Shown here in pieces: positions 26,047 to 37,308 of a DNA stretch of 64,000 nt (position 1 is the first letter of the stretch; each line of letters starts with the position of its first letter). This stretch comes from Paramecium tetraurelia (taxonomy: Eukaryota; Ciliophora; Oligohymenophorea; Peniculida; Parameciidae): the NCBI RefSeq assembly GCF_000165425.1, contig NW_001799033.1, positions 66,611 through 130,610 of the forward strand, in the 5' to 3' direction. Position numbers and translations under genes: made by a program. The notes beneath the pieces are model-generated. The model made no database searches, had not been told where the DNA came from, and saw nothing but the letters and a program-made list of their open reading frames with translations.

Positions 26047-26063
26047 TTATTTAAATATATTTA
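26047..26063. promoter_or_regulatory. 17-bp divergent start-to-start gap
   Basis: Seventeen A/T bases between the start codon of the subunit-b-like gene (minus) and of the Rag GTPase (plus). Both starts look secure: one precedes a presequence, the other lies a few codons before the P-loop. Promoters must overlap coding sequence. Confidence 0.55.
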
Positions 26064-27061
26064 ATGAACAACGACATCTGTATGTTTGGACTGACCAAAT
26101 CTGGAAAAACCTCAATGATTAGGGTGATATTCTAAAAGTTAGAAATCTACAGAACATTCCAATTAGACCCTACAAATAGAATGGAATCTGTTCCAGTCAA
26201 CTTGGGATCTCACATTCATTTTAAGATTTATGAGTTTTCTGGGCATTATGATTTGAATGATCCACAACCACCTGAAATCGCAGCCATGGAAACATGCAGT
26301 CTAATGATCTATGTTATTGATTCTTAAGTAATAAAATGTTCTATGCGCATTTTTATAGGCAGAACCATTTAATGAGGCTGTCTAATATATGAGACAGGCC
26401 ATCCAAACTGTAAAATAAAGGTCTCCACATTGCGAATGTCATTGTTTTATTCACAAAGTAGATCCTGACATCGAGGACAACAAAAAGAATGGTAATTTTG
26501 ACTAATGAGTTTAAGAATTACTGCAATAAATCTAAAAAGACATTTCAGATGAACTATCCAAGAATGGCATGAATTAAATCAAGGTTGATTTTCATGTTAC
26601 TTCCATCTTCGACCACTCATACTTGGAACATTTTAGTAAGGTAATCCAAAGGATATTGCCATACTCTTAATCTATTTCAACTTTGCTAGATTCATTCAAT
26701 CTCGCAAGCAAGATAGAGAAATCCTTTTTATTCGAAATCTACTCAAAATTATACTTGGCTAGTGACTCTTAGCATTTTCATAGTACAAACTTCTAGTTGT
26801 GTTCTGAGATGATCGATGTGTTTATTGACGTGACTTGTATATATGGAAAGTTGGATGATGCTGGCCAAAGCTAAATAAAGTTATCTGATGGATCTATCTT
26901 AATTTATTAGACAGTGAATGAGTAATTTAGTTTGAATATCATTTAGAGGCATTTCGTTAATAAGTATCTTGAAATCGGAGAACTTGGAAAGACCATTTTT
27001 ATTGGAATACAATATAAATTAATTCAGATAGGGTTTAGCATAAATATTTAAAATTAAATGA
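26064..27061 (+). CDS. Rag GTPase, RagC/D (Gtr2) type
   Basis: About 315 residues. The P-loop FGLTKSGKTSM stands at residues 8-18, followed by IRVIFQK as in RagC. After the GTPase domain comes a roadblock-type C-terminal domain ending in LLEYNINQFRQGLAQIFKIK, matching the RagC end. Rag heterodimers on lysosomes recruit TORC1 in response to amino acids; a RagA partner is not in this window. Introns: 26328-26358 (31 nt) and 26492-26509 (18 nt). One more shift is needed before the C-terminal helix: an extra T in the run 26996-27000, or a poorly AT-rich 28-nt intron. The stop is 39 bp before the next ATG. Confidence 0.85.
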
Positions 27062-27100
27062 AACAATAATAATAAAAATTAGTAGTTAAATTTCAAATCA

Positions 27101-28484
27101 ATGTACAAAAACTAAAAATACTTCTACGATGCATTAAAAGTACGAGATAATCGTGATCCTACATATAGTGTTAATCTTCCTTCTCATTCTCCAAAGATGC
27201 CATTTAAGCGACCTTTTTAAGCAGAAAACATTAATCGATCAATGGAGAACAACAAGTGTCGTTACTCTGAAAAGCATCTTGATTAGAGTCCCAATTAAAA
27301 ATTGAAGCCAGTTGCCCAACCAGCTTATTTTAGTCAAGAAGGTTTGTTACTAACAAGAAATAGCAAATTGCCAAATTACGAACCCACTCGTTGTTCTAGC
27401 AATGAAAATGGTATCATCAGAGCCTATGCTGCAAACACTAACTAAGGGATTGTGAGAGATTACAATGAAGACAGAGTATCCATAATATTGAATATCGTTA
27501 AACCCCAAAATAGACAACATGAGAATTGGCCTAGATGTTCCTTCTTTGGTGTCTATGATGGTCATGGTGGTTCTACCTGTGCAGATTTCCTAAGGGATAA
27601 TTTACATCAATTCGTAATAAAGGAATTAGATTTTCCTTGGAATCCCTATGAAGCCCTAAGAAAAGGTTTCGCAGCAGCAGAATAATACTTCTAAGACTTT
27701 GCAATATCTCAATTCAACAAGGGAATAGCTGAAAGAAGTGGCTCTTGTGCAATAGTGGCTTTATTAGTAGGCGATGTTTGTTATGTTGCAAATGTTGGAG
27801 ATAGTAGAGCAGTGTTATGTGGAGGCAATAATAAATCAGCATTGCCACTATCACGAGATCACAAGCCTTGTGATGAACTTGAAAAACTGAGAATATAGAA
27901 GGCGGGTGGGAAGATATATTAGTAATCAATTTAATATAAATTAAAGAACTCAACAGTAATAGGACGATCAATAAGTTCTCGTTGGACCTCTAAGAGTGTT
28001 ACCTGGAAGACTATCAGTGAGTAGGACTTTTGGAGATATAGAGGCTAAATTAGAAAGATTTGGAGGTAAACCAAATGTTGTGGTAGCAGAACCAGAACTA
28101 AGAAGCTTTAAAATTCAAGAGGATCATCAATATATTGTGCTTGCAAGTAATATTTTGATATCTAAAGTAGGTGATGGAATATTTGATAAAATGTCTTCGA
28201 ATGAAGTTGTTGAGATCATGACTAAAGAATTAGATGCTAATTCCAATATACATCAAGGCTGTAGCATTGGAGTAGAATAAGTTTTGAAGGAAAGTATCAA
28301 CAGGAGAACTTTGGATAATATTACTGTTGTTGTGGTGGCTTTCCAGGGGGAACAAATGAAAAGAACGAAGAATGAGATTGTCAAAAGGAATTAAATTAAG
28401 AAAACTGTGTAGGCTGTGTTAGGTAATTAGGAAGATTAAGAGAACACTCCTGGATTAATTAATACGTATAAACGATATATTTGA
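27101..28484 (+). CDS. PP2C-type protein phosphatase
   Basis: A 444-residue metal-dependent Ser/Thr phosphatase. The N-terminal 115 residues are Pro/Ser-rich and variable. PP2C motifs follow: VRDYNEDR, FGVYDGHGG (metal Asp), VGDSRAVL, GRLSVSRTFGDIE, LASDGIFD after splicing, and RRTLDNITVVVV. Introns: 27922-27946 (25 nt) and 28147-28170 (24 nt). The second is a multiple of three without TGA; if retained it inserts eight residues into the LASDGIFD motif and would break a metal site. Located head-to-tail with the pseudokinase gene 23 bp downstream. Confidence 0.92.
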
Positions 28485-28507
28485 TTTAATTAATTTTATT
28501 TTGTTAT

Positions 28508-29965
28508 ATGGGTAACAATATGACAGTGAATTGGAGTGAATAATTAAAGCACTCATTCGACTTGTATGAAACCAATTCTTAGCATAATGTTCTTGGAAAT
28601 ATTGATATTTATTAATATATACCAGACAAAAAAGTCAAAATATTTAGTACGCATGATTATTCAAATTTAATTAGGTAAAGTTGCTTATGTCCCTGATAAA
28701 GAGTATTTCCTCTAAAAAACTAAATTCAAGCATCCAAATTTGCTGAGGGCCTTGGCTCTAGAGAAATGCTCAGGATCATGTAGTGGAGACAAAGATTTAT
28801 ACAAAGTCTATTATGATTACCCAGGAATTTAAACTTTGGAAGAGATTATTAATAAAAAGTATGAATTCTCTATTTAAGACAAAGTACTAAAAAGATTACC
28901 GAATAAACCATTTGGAAAATTATATTCTAAGTAGTTGATTGTGCTGAATATTTACAATCTCACTTTAAAACTATTGGTAACATCAATCCTAAGTCTATCT
29001 ATAGCTTAAAAGATGGCATCAAAATATTTGTAATCTAAATTATGATGATAGGAAGTTAATCACATTTTTAATATTGAATCCTCTTACGAATAAGCACTCA
29101 AAAACTAAATTGCCATCTTGTCTCCAGAGCAAATTGATTAGCTGCGAAGAGATATCCTTATTCCATCAGTCAATGGTTTCAAAAGTGATGTTTATGCATT
29201 CGGAATAGTCTTGTTATGTTTGACTACAATGAGCAATTATACTAAATTTTACACTCCCAATTAGGAGTTGGACAAGAATCAGATCTTTCAAAATATCCAA
29301 CAGATTAAAATGCAATATTCTGAACTCTTATGTGGTTTGATTTAGAAGATGCTCCTTGAGAATCCTTCAGAAAGATAATCCTGGATTGATATTAAAGTAG
29401 CTCAAATTTCTTAATTTAGAGATTCATTGACCCATTCAAGATCTTAGAAGAAAAAGACTAACCATTCTATTCAGACCTGAAATTGTGTCCTCAAGTCATC
29501 AATAAGATAAATAATCCTACTGTTGAATCAGTTTAATTAAACACTCAAACTTCATAAAAATAGGTTCCAATAGTAGTTGTTTCTCCTAATACAACACCCA
29601 GAATTACATAAAGTTTTTAATAATTAACAGTGGTTCCAGCACCCACTATTAATTAAATTTATGCTCCTTCTAATACGACATATCCAAATCAACCAATTTA
29701 ATAGAGTTTAGAATTCAAAAACACTTCCAGTAGATAAGCAACTATTATAAGTCCCCCTTTAAATTAACCTTCCTAAAGAGGAGGAGCGTCGCGAAATGAC
29801 GCATAATAACCTCCTTTTCCTTAAAATTAAAAATCATTTCAAAAACTTCCTATGCCTCCTTAATCAGTACCTTCTTAATCGAGGCCTCCTTAATCAATGG
29901 CCCCCAATTCAACATAAGCGAATACACTTTACAATCCCTATTCAGCAAGGCCAATATAAGGTTGA
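28508..29965 (+). CDS. degenerate protein kinase (pseudokinase)
   Basis: A 452-residue protein with a kinase fold. Recognisable are the helix-E region (IWKIIFQVVDCAEYLQ), an SPEQ segment in place of APE, and DVYAFGIVLLCL (subdomain IX). The HRD and DFG catalytic motifs are absent and no clear glycine-rich loop or VAIK lysine is seen, so it is probably inactive and acts as scaffold or regulator. The last 150 residues are Pro/Gln/Ser-rich. Introns: 28647-28674 (28 nt), a 26-nt one near 28859-28884, a 22-nt one near 29031-29052 and a 23-nt one near 29396-29418; with them the length closes exactly. Two PP2C genes flank it. Confidence 0.75.
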
Positions 29966-30046
29966 TATATATATATATATTCATTGATATAATAAAATCA
30001 TAAAATTTAAAAGAAAAATCACACTCTATAATTTTACTTACTCTGC

Positions 30047-30427
30047 TCAGTCTTATTTTGTGTTTCTACACTTCTTCTGTTTTTTCTTTTGTAATAGCCT
30101 AAAATTTATCTATCTTCTAATTTAACTAGCATAAGTGTAGAACTATTCTAAATTTCTTATTTCAAAAAGAGATATCAAATTTTGTAAGAATTCTTTCATA
30201 TCAACATTTTTACTTAAATTAATCTGCTAATAAATAGTTTATATAATTATTTCATTTATGATTCTATTATCATTTGAGATTGATTAATTTTTACAAAAAT
30301 TAGAATGGCTTAATCTATTTTGCAAAAAAGTTAGTTTTAATGAATTAGTCTTTTTGTCTTTCTAGCTAACTTGTTTTGCTAGTAATTTAAAAATAATTTG
30401 AATTAGTGAACCTATAGTAACTGACAT
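30047..30427 (-). CDS. unrecognised 126-residue basic protein
   Basis: An intronless frame encoding a helical protein with a strongly basic C-terminus (LLQKKKQKKCRNTK). It lies between two convergent/tandem genes with AT-rich flanks and starts after a typical AT-rich leader. No motif was recognised. Composition and the length of uninterrupted frame favour a real gene. Confidence 0.5.
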
Positions 30428-30702
30428 AATGAAAAATAAAGAATATTTTTAAATTATGATAAAACTCCCCTTTATATAAATTAAAAATGATTAAATAATT
30501 AGAAAGTGGCGATATATCTAATCATGATACTATTATAATAAAATGAGTATATTATTTAATCATTTATAGCGATATAAAACCATAGAACATTTCATATATA
30601 GTTAATGTATCTAATTTTTAGAAGTAAATCCAACTTTAAAGAAATAACAGCAGTAGTACAATAATAAAAAACACTATCTTTTGGGATTATTGAAATAATT
30701 AT

Positions 30703-32147
30703 TCAACTCTTTAAGTAAACAACTATGCAAGTAATGTCATCTCTACCTAAACTGTGTCTCTTCCAGGCATTAATAGATTCAGCCATCAATCTATCTGCAG
30801 CTAAATCAATGTTATCTTTTTCAATAAATGGTATAACTATGTTCATAACATCCTCATTCGAAAGAAATTCCCAGACTCCATCAGATGCAATGATAATGCA
30901 TTAATCATACTAAGTGAGTGTGAATTCAAATATTTCAGGATCAGCTGTGACTCCAGCTTAAGCACCAATTTTATCCCCTAAACTTCTGGTCATAGCCAAC
31001 CCTGGAGCATCTATATAAGATAACCAAACTCTTTCAGGTCCTACTGAATTTCCATAATAATCTAAGATAAATAAACTAATAACTAACCTTTTTGACTCTC
31101 TACTCTACCTCCTGCTTAAAGAACTCTTTATTTTTCATCTTCCACATTTGGTTTATGGTCTCTTGTGATTTATATTGCCTTCCAATTCCCTTCTTGATTC
31201 CTACAAATAATGGCTCGAGAATCTCCAACGTTTGCTGTCCATAGCTAGTCCTTTTTCATAATAACAGAGACTGTTGTCGATCCTGACAAAGATGTATCTG
31301 TTTCAGAATCCCATATCTCTTTATTAGTTTATTCGAATGCTTTTTAAATAGCTTTGTTTTTATTGTCTTCTTTGCTTAATAACATTTCGAGATGCTTGGG
31401 TAATGCTTACCTTATAAATTGAGATACTAAATGACCATTTGAGCCATGACCATCACATACTCCAAACATACTGTAACCTAAACTTACTTATTTTAAATAA
31501 ATTTACTTCTCTAAACAATTAGGTAAAACTATCCCAGAATCTTGATTAGTTTTTGACGTTTTATTAGCTAAGCAACCAGCTTTTGTTTTACAAGCATATT
31601 ATCCTCCATTCCATGTTTTTGCCAATAATCTTTTTTTATTTAATGATAATTATCTGTCAGGACTCTATAATCTTCTTTCAGGAGTCACACTATTGTAATG
31701 AATTATTGCATCTTCCAATCTGATTTTATTATATCTTCAATTATTACTTCAATTATTTTGGTACTTCACTTTTAGCTTCAAGCTTTGGCAATCTATTATG
31801 GGGTTTGGAAAGATTCAACAATTCTAATTTAATAAACACAATACTTTAATCGCTTTATAAGTCTGTTTTTTTAAAATTAGGTAAACTAGGAAGAGATACT
31901 TTTGAGTTCATTTTTTGTTCAAACTCATCATTCTTATAACGACGTTGCACATTTCCTTTCAGAGTTCTACTATTTCTGATATTGATACCTCTGAATTTCT
32001 AATTGGTTTTCAACTGAAGTATGTTTAGGTGGCTTGAAATCTAAAATAAGAGTTTATAAATTTGATTAATATAGCAGTATCAATAATGAATCATATGCTT
32101 TCATGTGTACCTGATAAATCTGGGACCTTCTTATTACTGTTGTTCAT
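30703..32147 (-). CDS. PP2C-type protein phosphatase (second)
   Basis: A second PP2C, 433 residues, only distantly like the one at 27.1 kb. Motifs: MFGVCDGHGSNGH, SGSTTVSVI, NVGDSRAII, RDHKPNVEDEK, LAMTRSLGDKIG, IASDGVWEFL and GRDDITCIVVYL. Three short introns (26, 28 and 19 nt) are clear. The first intron, 32041-32110, would be 70 nt, long for this genome, but joins the initiator exon (MNNSNKKVPDLS) to the next in frame and the total length then closes exactly. Confidence 0.88.
32041..32110 (-). other. unusually long (70-nt) intron candidate
   Basis: The segment begins GTACAC and ends TTTTAG on the coding strand and contains several TGA codons. All other introns resolved here with confidence are 18-31 nt. 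It might hide a mini-exon or a mis-assembly, but no shorter combination of GT and AG was found that joins the two exons. Confidence 0.45.
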
Positions 32148-33361
32148 CTAAATTTATTAAATTAATAAAACTAATTATAATTATACAATTCATTTCGTTA
32201 TTTAACAGTATCATAAATCTTTGATTTATATAATGTATAGAAATAAAACTTTATTTTGAAATTCATACATTTCGAATCCCTATTGTAATTTGTATTAAAG
32301 CCTATCAAAATAATTAAGCATCGCTAATGGTTAACATCAATAAGTATGTTTACAATCAATTTATCTCAAGCAACGCTAAAAAATGAAAAGAAATTTATAG
32401 ATATATCAATTATTATCACTTTTGAATATGTATAATTGATCAATTATCTAAATAACATTTAGAACTCTTGCATTCTTTATTAACTTAATCACACATTTTT
32501 TTGCATTGCGATTAGCTCTCTAAAGACTATCTCATTTAAGATTATGCGCATGTATATATACAAATATTAATCTAAGAATCACATTTTGCTTAGCATTCTT
32601 TTACTTTACTAGTAAGAACTAAAATGAATTAATACCATACCTCCACTAATGAGAAAAATCAACATAATAATAAAGACTTTAAAATTCATTTTATTAATAA
32701 ATGATAAATATATCATATAATGATTACAAATTGCATTGATATTTGGAACTTAATTATTAAGATACTAATTCATCTTCAATCCTATCATAATAGAGATAAA
32801 TATGCTAATTACGATAAATTTAATTTATTCTTTGATAAACTCAGTTGATTAAATCAATTAAATTTCTAAAATAGTGACTATTTAATTAATAAATTTAAAT
32901 GAAACTTTATATGTTTATTTCTAATTTATGTTCAGAATATTATGAATACAATAATAAATAATAGATTTAAAAAATATACATTTAAAACGCTAGAAATTTT
33001 AGAAAATATTATATCATTTTAAATGTTCATGTATTTATTTTCAAGTAATGGACACAAATTAAATTAAGATTACAAGATTTATATGTTTGAATTTGATAAA
33101 GGAGATGTAGAATTGAATCATAAGGTAATGCTATTTAAATGCATTTGCAAACACAAACAAAATTTAATAAAATTTATGAACTAATTCTCTTATTTTATTA
33201 TAATAGAAGAATTAGTTCAAAAAAGAAAGAAATTAATTAACAGGTTTTTAAAATTTGTATTATAATTATCTGATTTCGAAGTCTATCATATTTAATTTGG
33301 AACTCATTAATTAGTTAGCTTAACTTATTATATACTAATATATATATTTAAATTATTAAAA
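32148..33361. other. AT-rich interval with no clear gene
   Basis: About 1.2 kb of very AT-rich DNA. The last 339 bp (from an ATG at 33023) remain open in frame with the ubiquitin-like gene and could be a longer N-terminal part of it, but codon content there looks like intergenic DNA. Nothing else is supported. Confidence 0.4.
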
Positions 33362-33628
33362 ATGAATATTTGCTAATGTAGTGATAAACCTTAAAATAAA
33401 TTTACAATCATTGTAGAAAACCATGAAAATGATAGAGATTATATAGAGGTAGAACTCAAATAAACGATTTCTGATGTCAAAAGGAGAGTATTTAAAAATG
33501 TTGACCCTGCGAAATCCTAATTATACTTTAAGAGAACAAAACTTCTAAATAACAGGACAATTCAAGATTGTGGATTGACAAAGGATAGTATAGTTTATAT
33601 CATCTATGGAGACAATATTTCAGAATGA
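33362..33628 (+). CDS. small ubiquitin-like domain protein
   Basis: An 88-residue single-domain protein with a beta-grasp pattern: an N-terminal Cys cluster (MNICQCSDK), then FTIIVE, ISDVKRRVF, SQLYFKRTKLLNNRTIQDCGL and SIVYIIYG, which follows the ubiquitin strand-helix-strand order including the hydrophobic patch region. There is no C-terminal diglycine, so it is not conjugated like ubiquitin. The role is unknown. The frame is open upstream to 33023, so a 201-residue form is possible. Confidence 0.6.
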
Positions 33629-33740
33629 AAAACTAATAGATATGAATAAGAATATATATTATAAGTATTATCATAACTAGATTTTCATCAATAATCGTTG
33701 GCAATTAAGTCAATAAATAGTTAGTTTAAAATTTAAAAAA

Positions 33741-35315
33741 TCATGTAATATAAACAAAATTCACTTGTATTTTAAATTCAAGATGGTTCTTCATCATAGA
33801 GTTGTTTAATTCTTTAAGATTACAATTGCCCTTTGAGTTGTAAGTTCTCACAGATTAAATCGAAGTAGGATTTTCGATTGAATTCTATTAAATAAAATAT
33901 TAATTACAAGTTTATTATAAATCACAAATCCATATGACTAATGGAGATTATTTGCAATTAAAATAAGTGTTAAAATCTAGAGTGTTAGAATCATTTTCAT
34001 AAAGGAAAATAGCATCTAGTTCAACATTTTTAATCATCCTTTTGCCTGTTATAGTATTTTTCATTTCTATTTTTCCAGTTATTAAGGTGATTGGTTTTGC
34101 TCTATCAACTATATTGTCATTAAACTTCTAAAAGGCCAATTCCATAGGAAATAAAAAGGATTCTCCGATTTCCAGATTAGGAATTGTGATTTAATATTAA
34201 TGTTAATTTTGCAGTTCAATCCACCCTTCACTGTGTATCTCAGAAATCATAATCTTTTCAAATGGAATATTTTATTGGTTGGTTGAGATTGTAATAGTTA
34301 CATCATCCCATAGATTGAATGGAAAATTGGCAAAGGTTTACTCCAAACATTTAAACACCTATTATTCGCTATTTATAATATGGTGTTTCCCAAATCTTAA
34401 ATTTGTTATGGAGGATAATCGTTTGCTTGCATTTGAATTGCTGAATCCAAATGAGTCGATAGTGAAAATATCATAATTGTACTCTAATTACTTTTTAATT
34501 TTAGTAAGAGCAATTTCATCTTGACCATCTGAAAAAATGAGAATTCTAGCCCAATTATTTTTATTTTTTCTTTAATTGATAACATCAAAAGCTACTTCTG
34601 TTCCTTTCCATAGTTCTGTTGTCCCATTACATTATAAACCATCAATAACGAATGCAAAATACTCTTGAGTCTCTGATGTTACCTTTTACAAGCCCGTTAA
34701 CAGTTTGCCGTCATTGTTGAAACTAATTAAGCATAATCTATCCTATTCTCTTAGATTGGTTAATATTGAATGCAAGATTTGTTTCACATAGTCAATTTTT
34801 TAACCTTACATGCCATTGCCAATGTCAATTAAACAAAACTTATATTGATGAATATTTTACTAAATCTACACCAATCTAATCTAATTCTTCTAGAGTTTTT
34901 GTTCTTAATTATAGCACAATAGGAATAGTGTGTTAGGTTAAATTTAATATATTGGACCCAGGGTTGACAGAGAACATATCAAATTATATATCATCATCAA
35001 GAGGCTATTTATTTATGGAACTTCTGCTTGGTATACTTTGCTGAGTTCTTTGACTGAATCTATTTTTAGATTCACTTTAACTATTTTTCAGATCATTATT
35101 TTCTTGGGTTTAAGTTTGGAATTATTGAATTAGATTGTGCATTGTATTTGATTTTTGGATAGGATTTTTCTTTTTTGGTTGGAATGAAAAGGAAGACGAT
35201 CCTCCATCAGTTTCCAGTAAACCATAACTTCTCCATTTCGAGATATTGTGATCTTAGCCTACTGCACTCCTATAAGCAATTTATTATATATTTACTCCGT
35301 AGACGAATTTTACAT
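33741..35315 (-). CDS. vWA-domain protein with degenerate metal site
   Basis: The spliced protein has 508 residues. A Gln/Ser-rich N-terminus leads to a von Willebrand factor A domain starting at FCLIDIGNGMQG, where the usual DxSxS metal-binding motif is altered. The fold continues through RLCLISFNNDGKLL and ILIFSDGQDE. A beta-rich region follows. Introns 35270-35295 (26 nt) and one of 22 nt (GTAAAA...TATAAG) close the length exactly. It is a diverged tandem paralogue of the gene at 35347-37239, 31 bp away, in which the motif is intact. Similar vWA proteins occur in ciliates with copine- or inter-alpha-trypsin-inhibitor-like layouts. Confidence 0.8.
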
Positions 35316-35346
35316 ATATTTATAATTATTATATTGTTAATAATAA

Positions 35347-37239
35347 TCATGGTTTGCATTTTTTTTAATATTAGACCTTTTTAACCCACATCATTTATTT
35401 TTGGTTTTAGAACTAAGATTGTTCCTCCTATTGCAATTGAATTCCAGTGGCATCAAATTTTGCATTAATTCCTTATTAGTTATAATTGTTTGAAATGATC
35501 TAATACATTTATTTACTTCCAAATTTATTGAAATACTCTTGTCTGGCTGCCTATTTGACTTGTTCAAGATCAGCCACAATGTTCTTCACTTTCTCAGTCA
35601 ACTATGGATTTTCCTACACTTTAGAAATCAGATTGCCAATCAAATTTATGGCTTACTAATTTTATCTATTTTGACACTTGTGAAGAGCATCCTTGATAAC
35701 CTCAGCTGATTCAACTCTGAAAACTTATTCAGTGACAAAACTTAACAATTATCAATAATAATGTACTAATCTTATTCTTCATTGATAAGTTAACTTTCAT
35801 CAACGAATCTTATAACCAATTCAGCTTATTTCTCGATAGTCTCTCTGGTTTGGGAACTGGTAATTCGAGCTGATGCTTTGAACATAACCACATTTTCTGA
35901 TTGCACCTTAATAAATAATGATGAAACGATACATTGTTATTGATATAAGGGATGTTGAGTTAAAAAACAAAATCTCTTCTCTATCCTTCAGCAAGATAAG
36001 GAATCTTCAAATGTATAGTTTTATTCTGATAGTTCAGTTTTTCTTAACCATAGAATTTAGATAAAGATATAGCATCATAAGGATTTTGCATTATGTTTTC
36101 CAAATTTATACTAATATCGGTTACCACCATTGAAGTCAGAGCACCTAATGCATCAACGAAAAACTCATCAAGCAGAGATATATTGTTAACAAAGTAGAAA
36201 CTACCCTTACCCAAATTAGAGATTTTAGTCATTAATTTAGCATCATGATCACTACCAAAACCAAAGGAGTGGATTGTAAGAGTTTATTTATAATAGGCTA
36301 GTTGCTTTTAAAGTGAGGAAATTGCAGCCTCATCCTATCCATCAGACAATACGAAAATTGCAGTCACATTATTAACACTCTTTCGGTATTTAATTTGTTT
36401 TAAGGCCATTTGAGTACCTAAACCAATTACTGTACCACCATTTGCATATATTTTTGAAATGATATCTGAATAATACGTTTTGTTCTCATCAGTCACTCTT
36501 CTCAAATTAGTCAATCGCTAACAAGTGTCATCAAATTATATTAAACACAATCGATCCTTAGGTCCCAAGAAATTTAACAAGATGTTCAAGGTTTATTTTA
36601 CCATCTCTATCTTCTCTCCACTCATACTGCCACTTCTATCAATTACACACAGCTAAAATATATATCTAGATATATTACTAAATCCACTCCCACTTTTGAA
36701 TGTTGCTATTAATCCATGTTAAATTGGTTTTATGCATCTCCTTCTATCTATTAAGGAACTTAAGGCTAATGCACTTCTTTAGCTTTGATACCCACCAAAC
36801 ATGAGAGTGCTTTCCTATCATTGAATCTCAGAGTCTTGTATTCAGATGTCAAATAAAATTCAATATTTTCATTGATGTTATAAGCCTGAGTATCTTGGAA
36901 TTATTATTGTTGTTAAATTTAATCCATATCCAGATTTTCATCATCATCAAACTAAATTTATTTGGCATATTTATCATCGATATCATCTTGTTCTACATAA
37001 TCAGCTGTCTACTACTAAGTTTAGGCTTATTATTGAGATTATTGTTATTACTATTGTTTTATTTTTTATTATTTCTTCTTATTGAGAGTAGCTATATTTT
37101 CATACTTCCCTTCTCTCACCTTAACACCAAAGTAATCTAATTCTAAGTTGCCATTTTTGTTGCTCTAAGCCACAGTTTCCAAGACCTAAGCTAATTGATT
37201 GGGAACAAATATTTCATTTAAAACCTCTTATTGTATCAT
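35347..37239 (-). CDS. vWA-domain protein with intact MIDAS
   Basis: A 606-residue protein. The first 190 residues are acidic and Gln-rich. The vWA domain starts at LCVIDRSGSMSGEKIE, a canonical DxSxS metal site, and continues through RLCLIQFDDT, GGTVIGLGTQMAL and IFVLSDGQDE. A beta domain and a helical, Gln-rich tail follow. Introns of 26, 26 and 20 nt close the length. The first sits directly before the DRSGS motif, at the same place as an intron in the neighbouring paralogue, supporting tandem duplication. Probably a protein-binding scaffold. Confidence 0.85.
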
Positions 37240-37308
37240 GATATTTATATAATTTTATTATGAATATTTATTAAGGATTATCATTTCTCTCAAAAAATAT
37301 TGCAGGCC

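Noticed and set aside
28641-28675. Frame break in the pseudokinase first taken for a one-base insertion
   Set aside because: A perfect 28-nt GTACGC...ATTAG intron explains it and closes the length; several other apparent breaks were resolved the same way.
32070-32077. TATAGCAG, matching the end consensus of Paramecium internal eliminated sequences
   Set aside because: No inverted partner followed by TA was found at a sensible distance, and the motif is short enough to occur by chance.
32270-32300. TTCGAATCC-like stretch suggesting a tRNA T-arm
   Set aside because: No matching acceptor stem, D-arm or anticodon arm in the surrounding AT-rich DNA.
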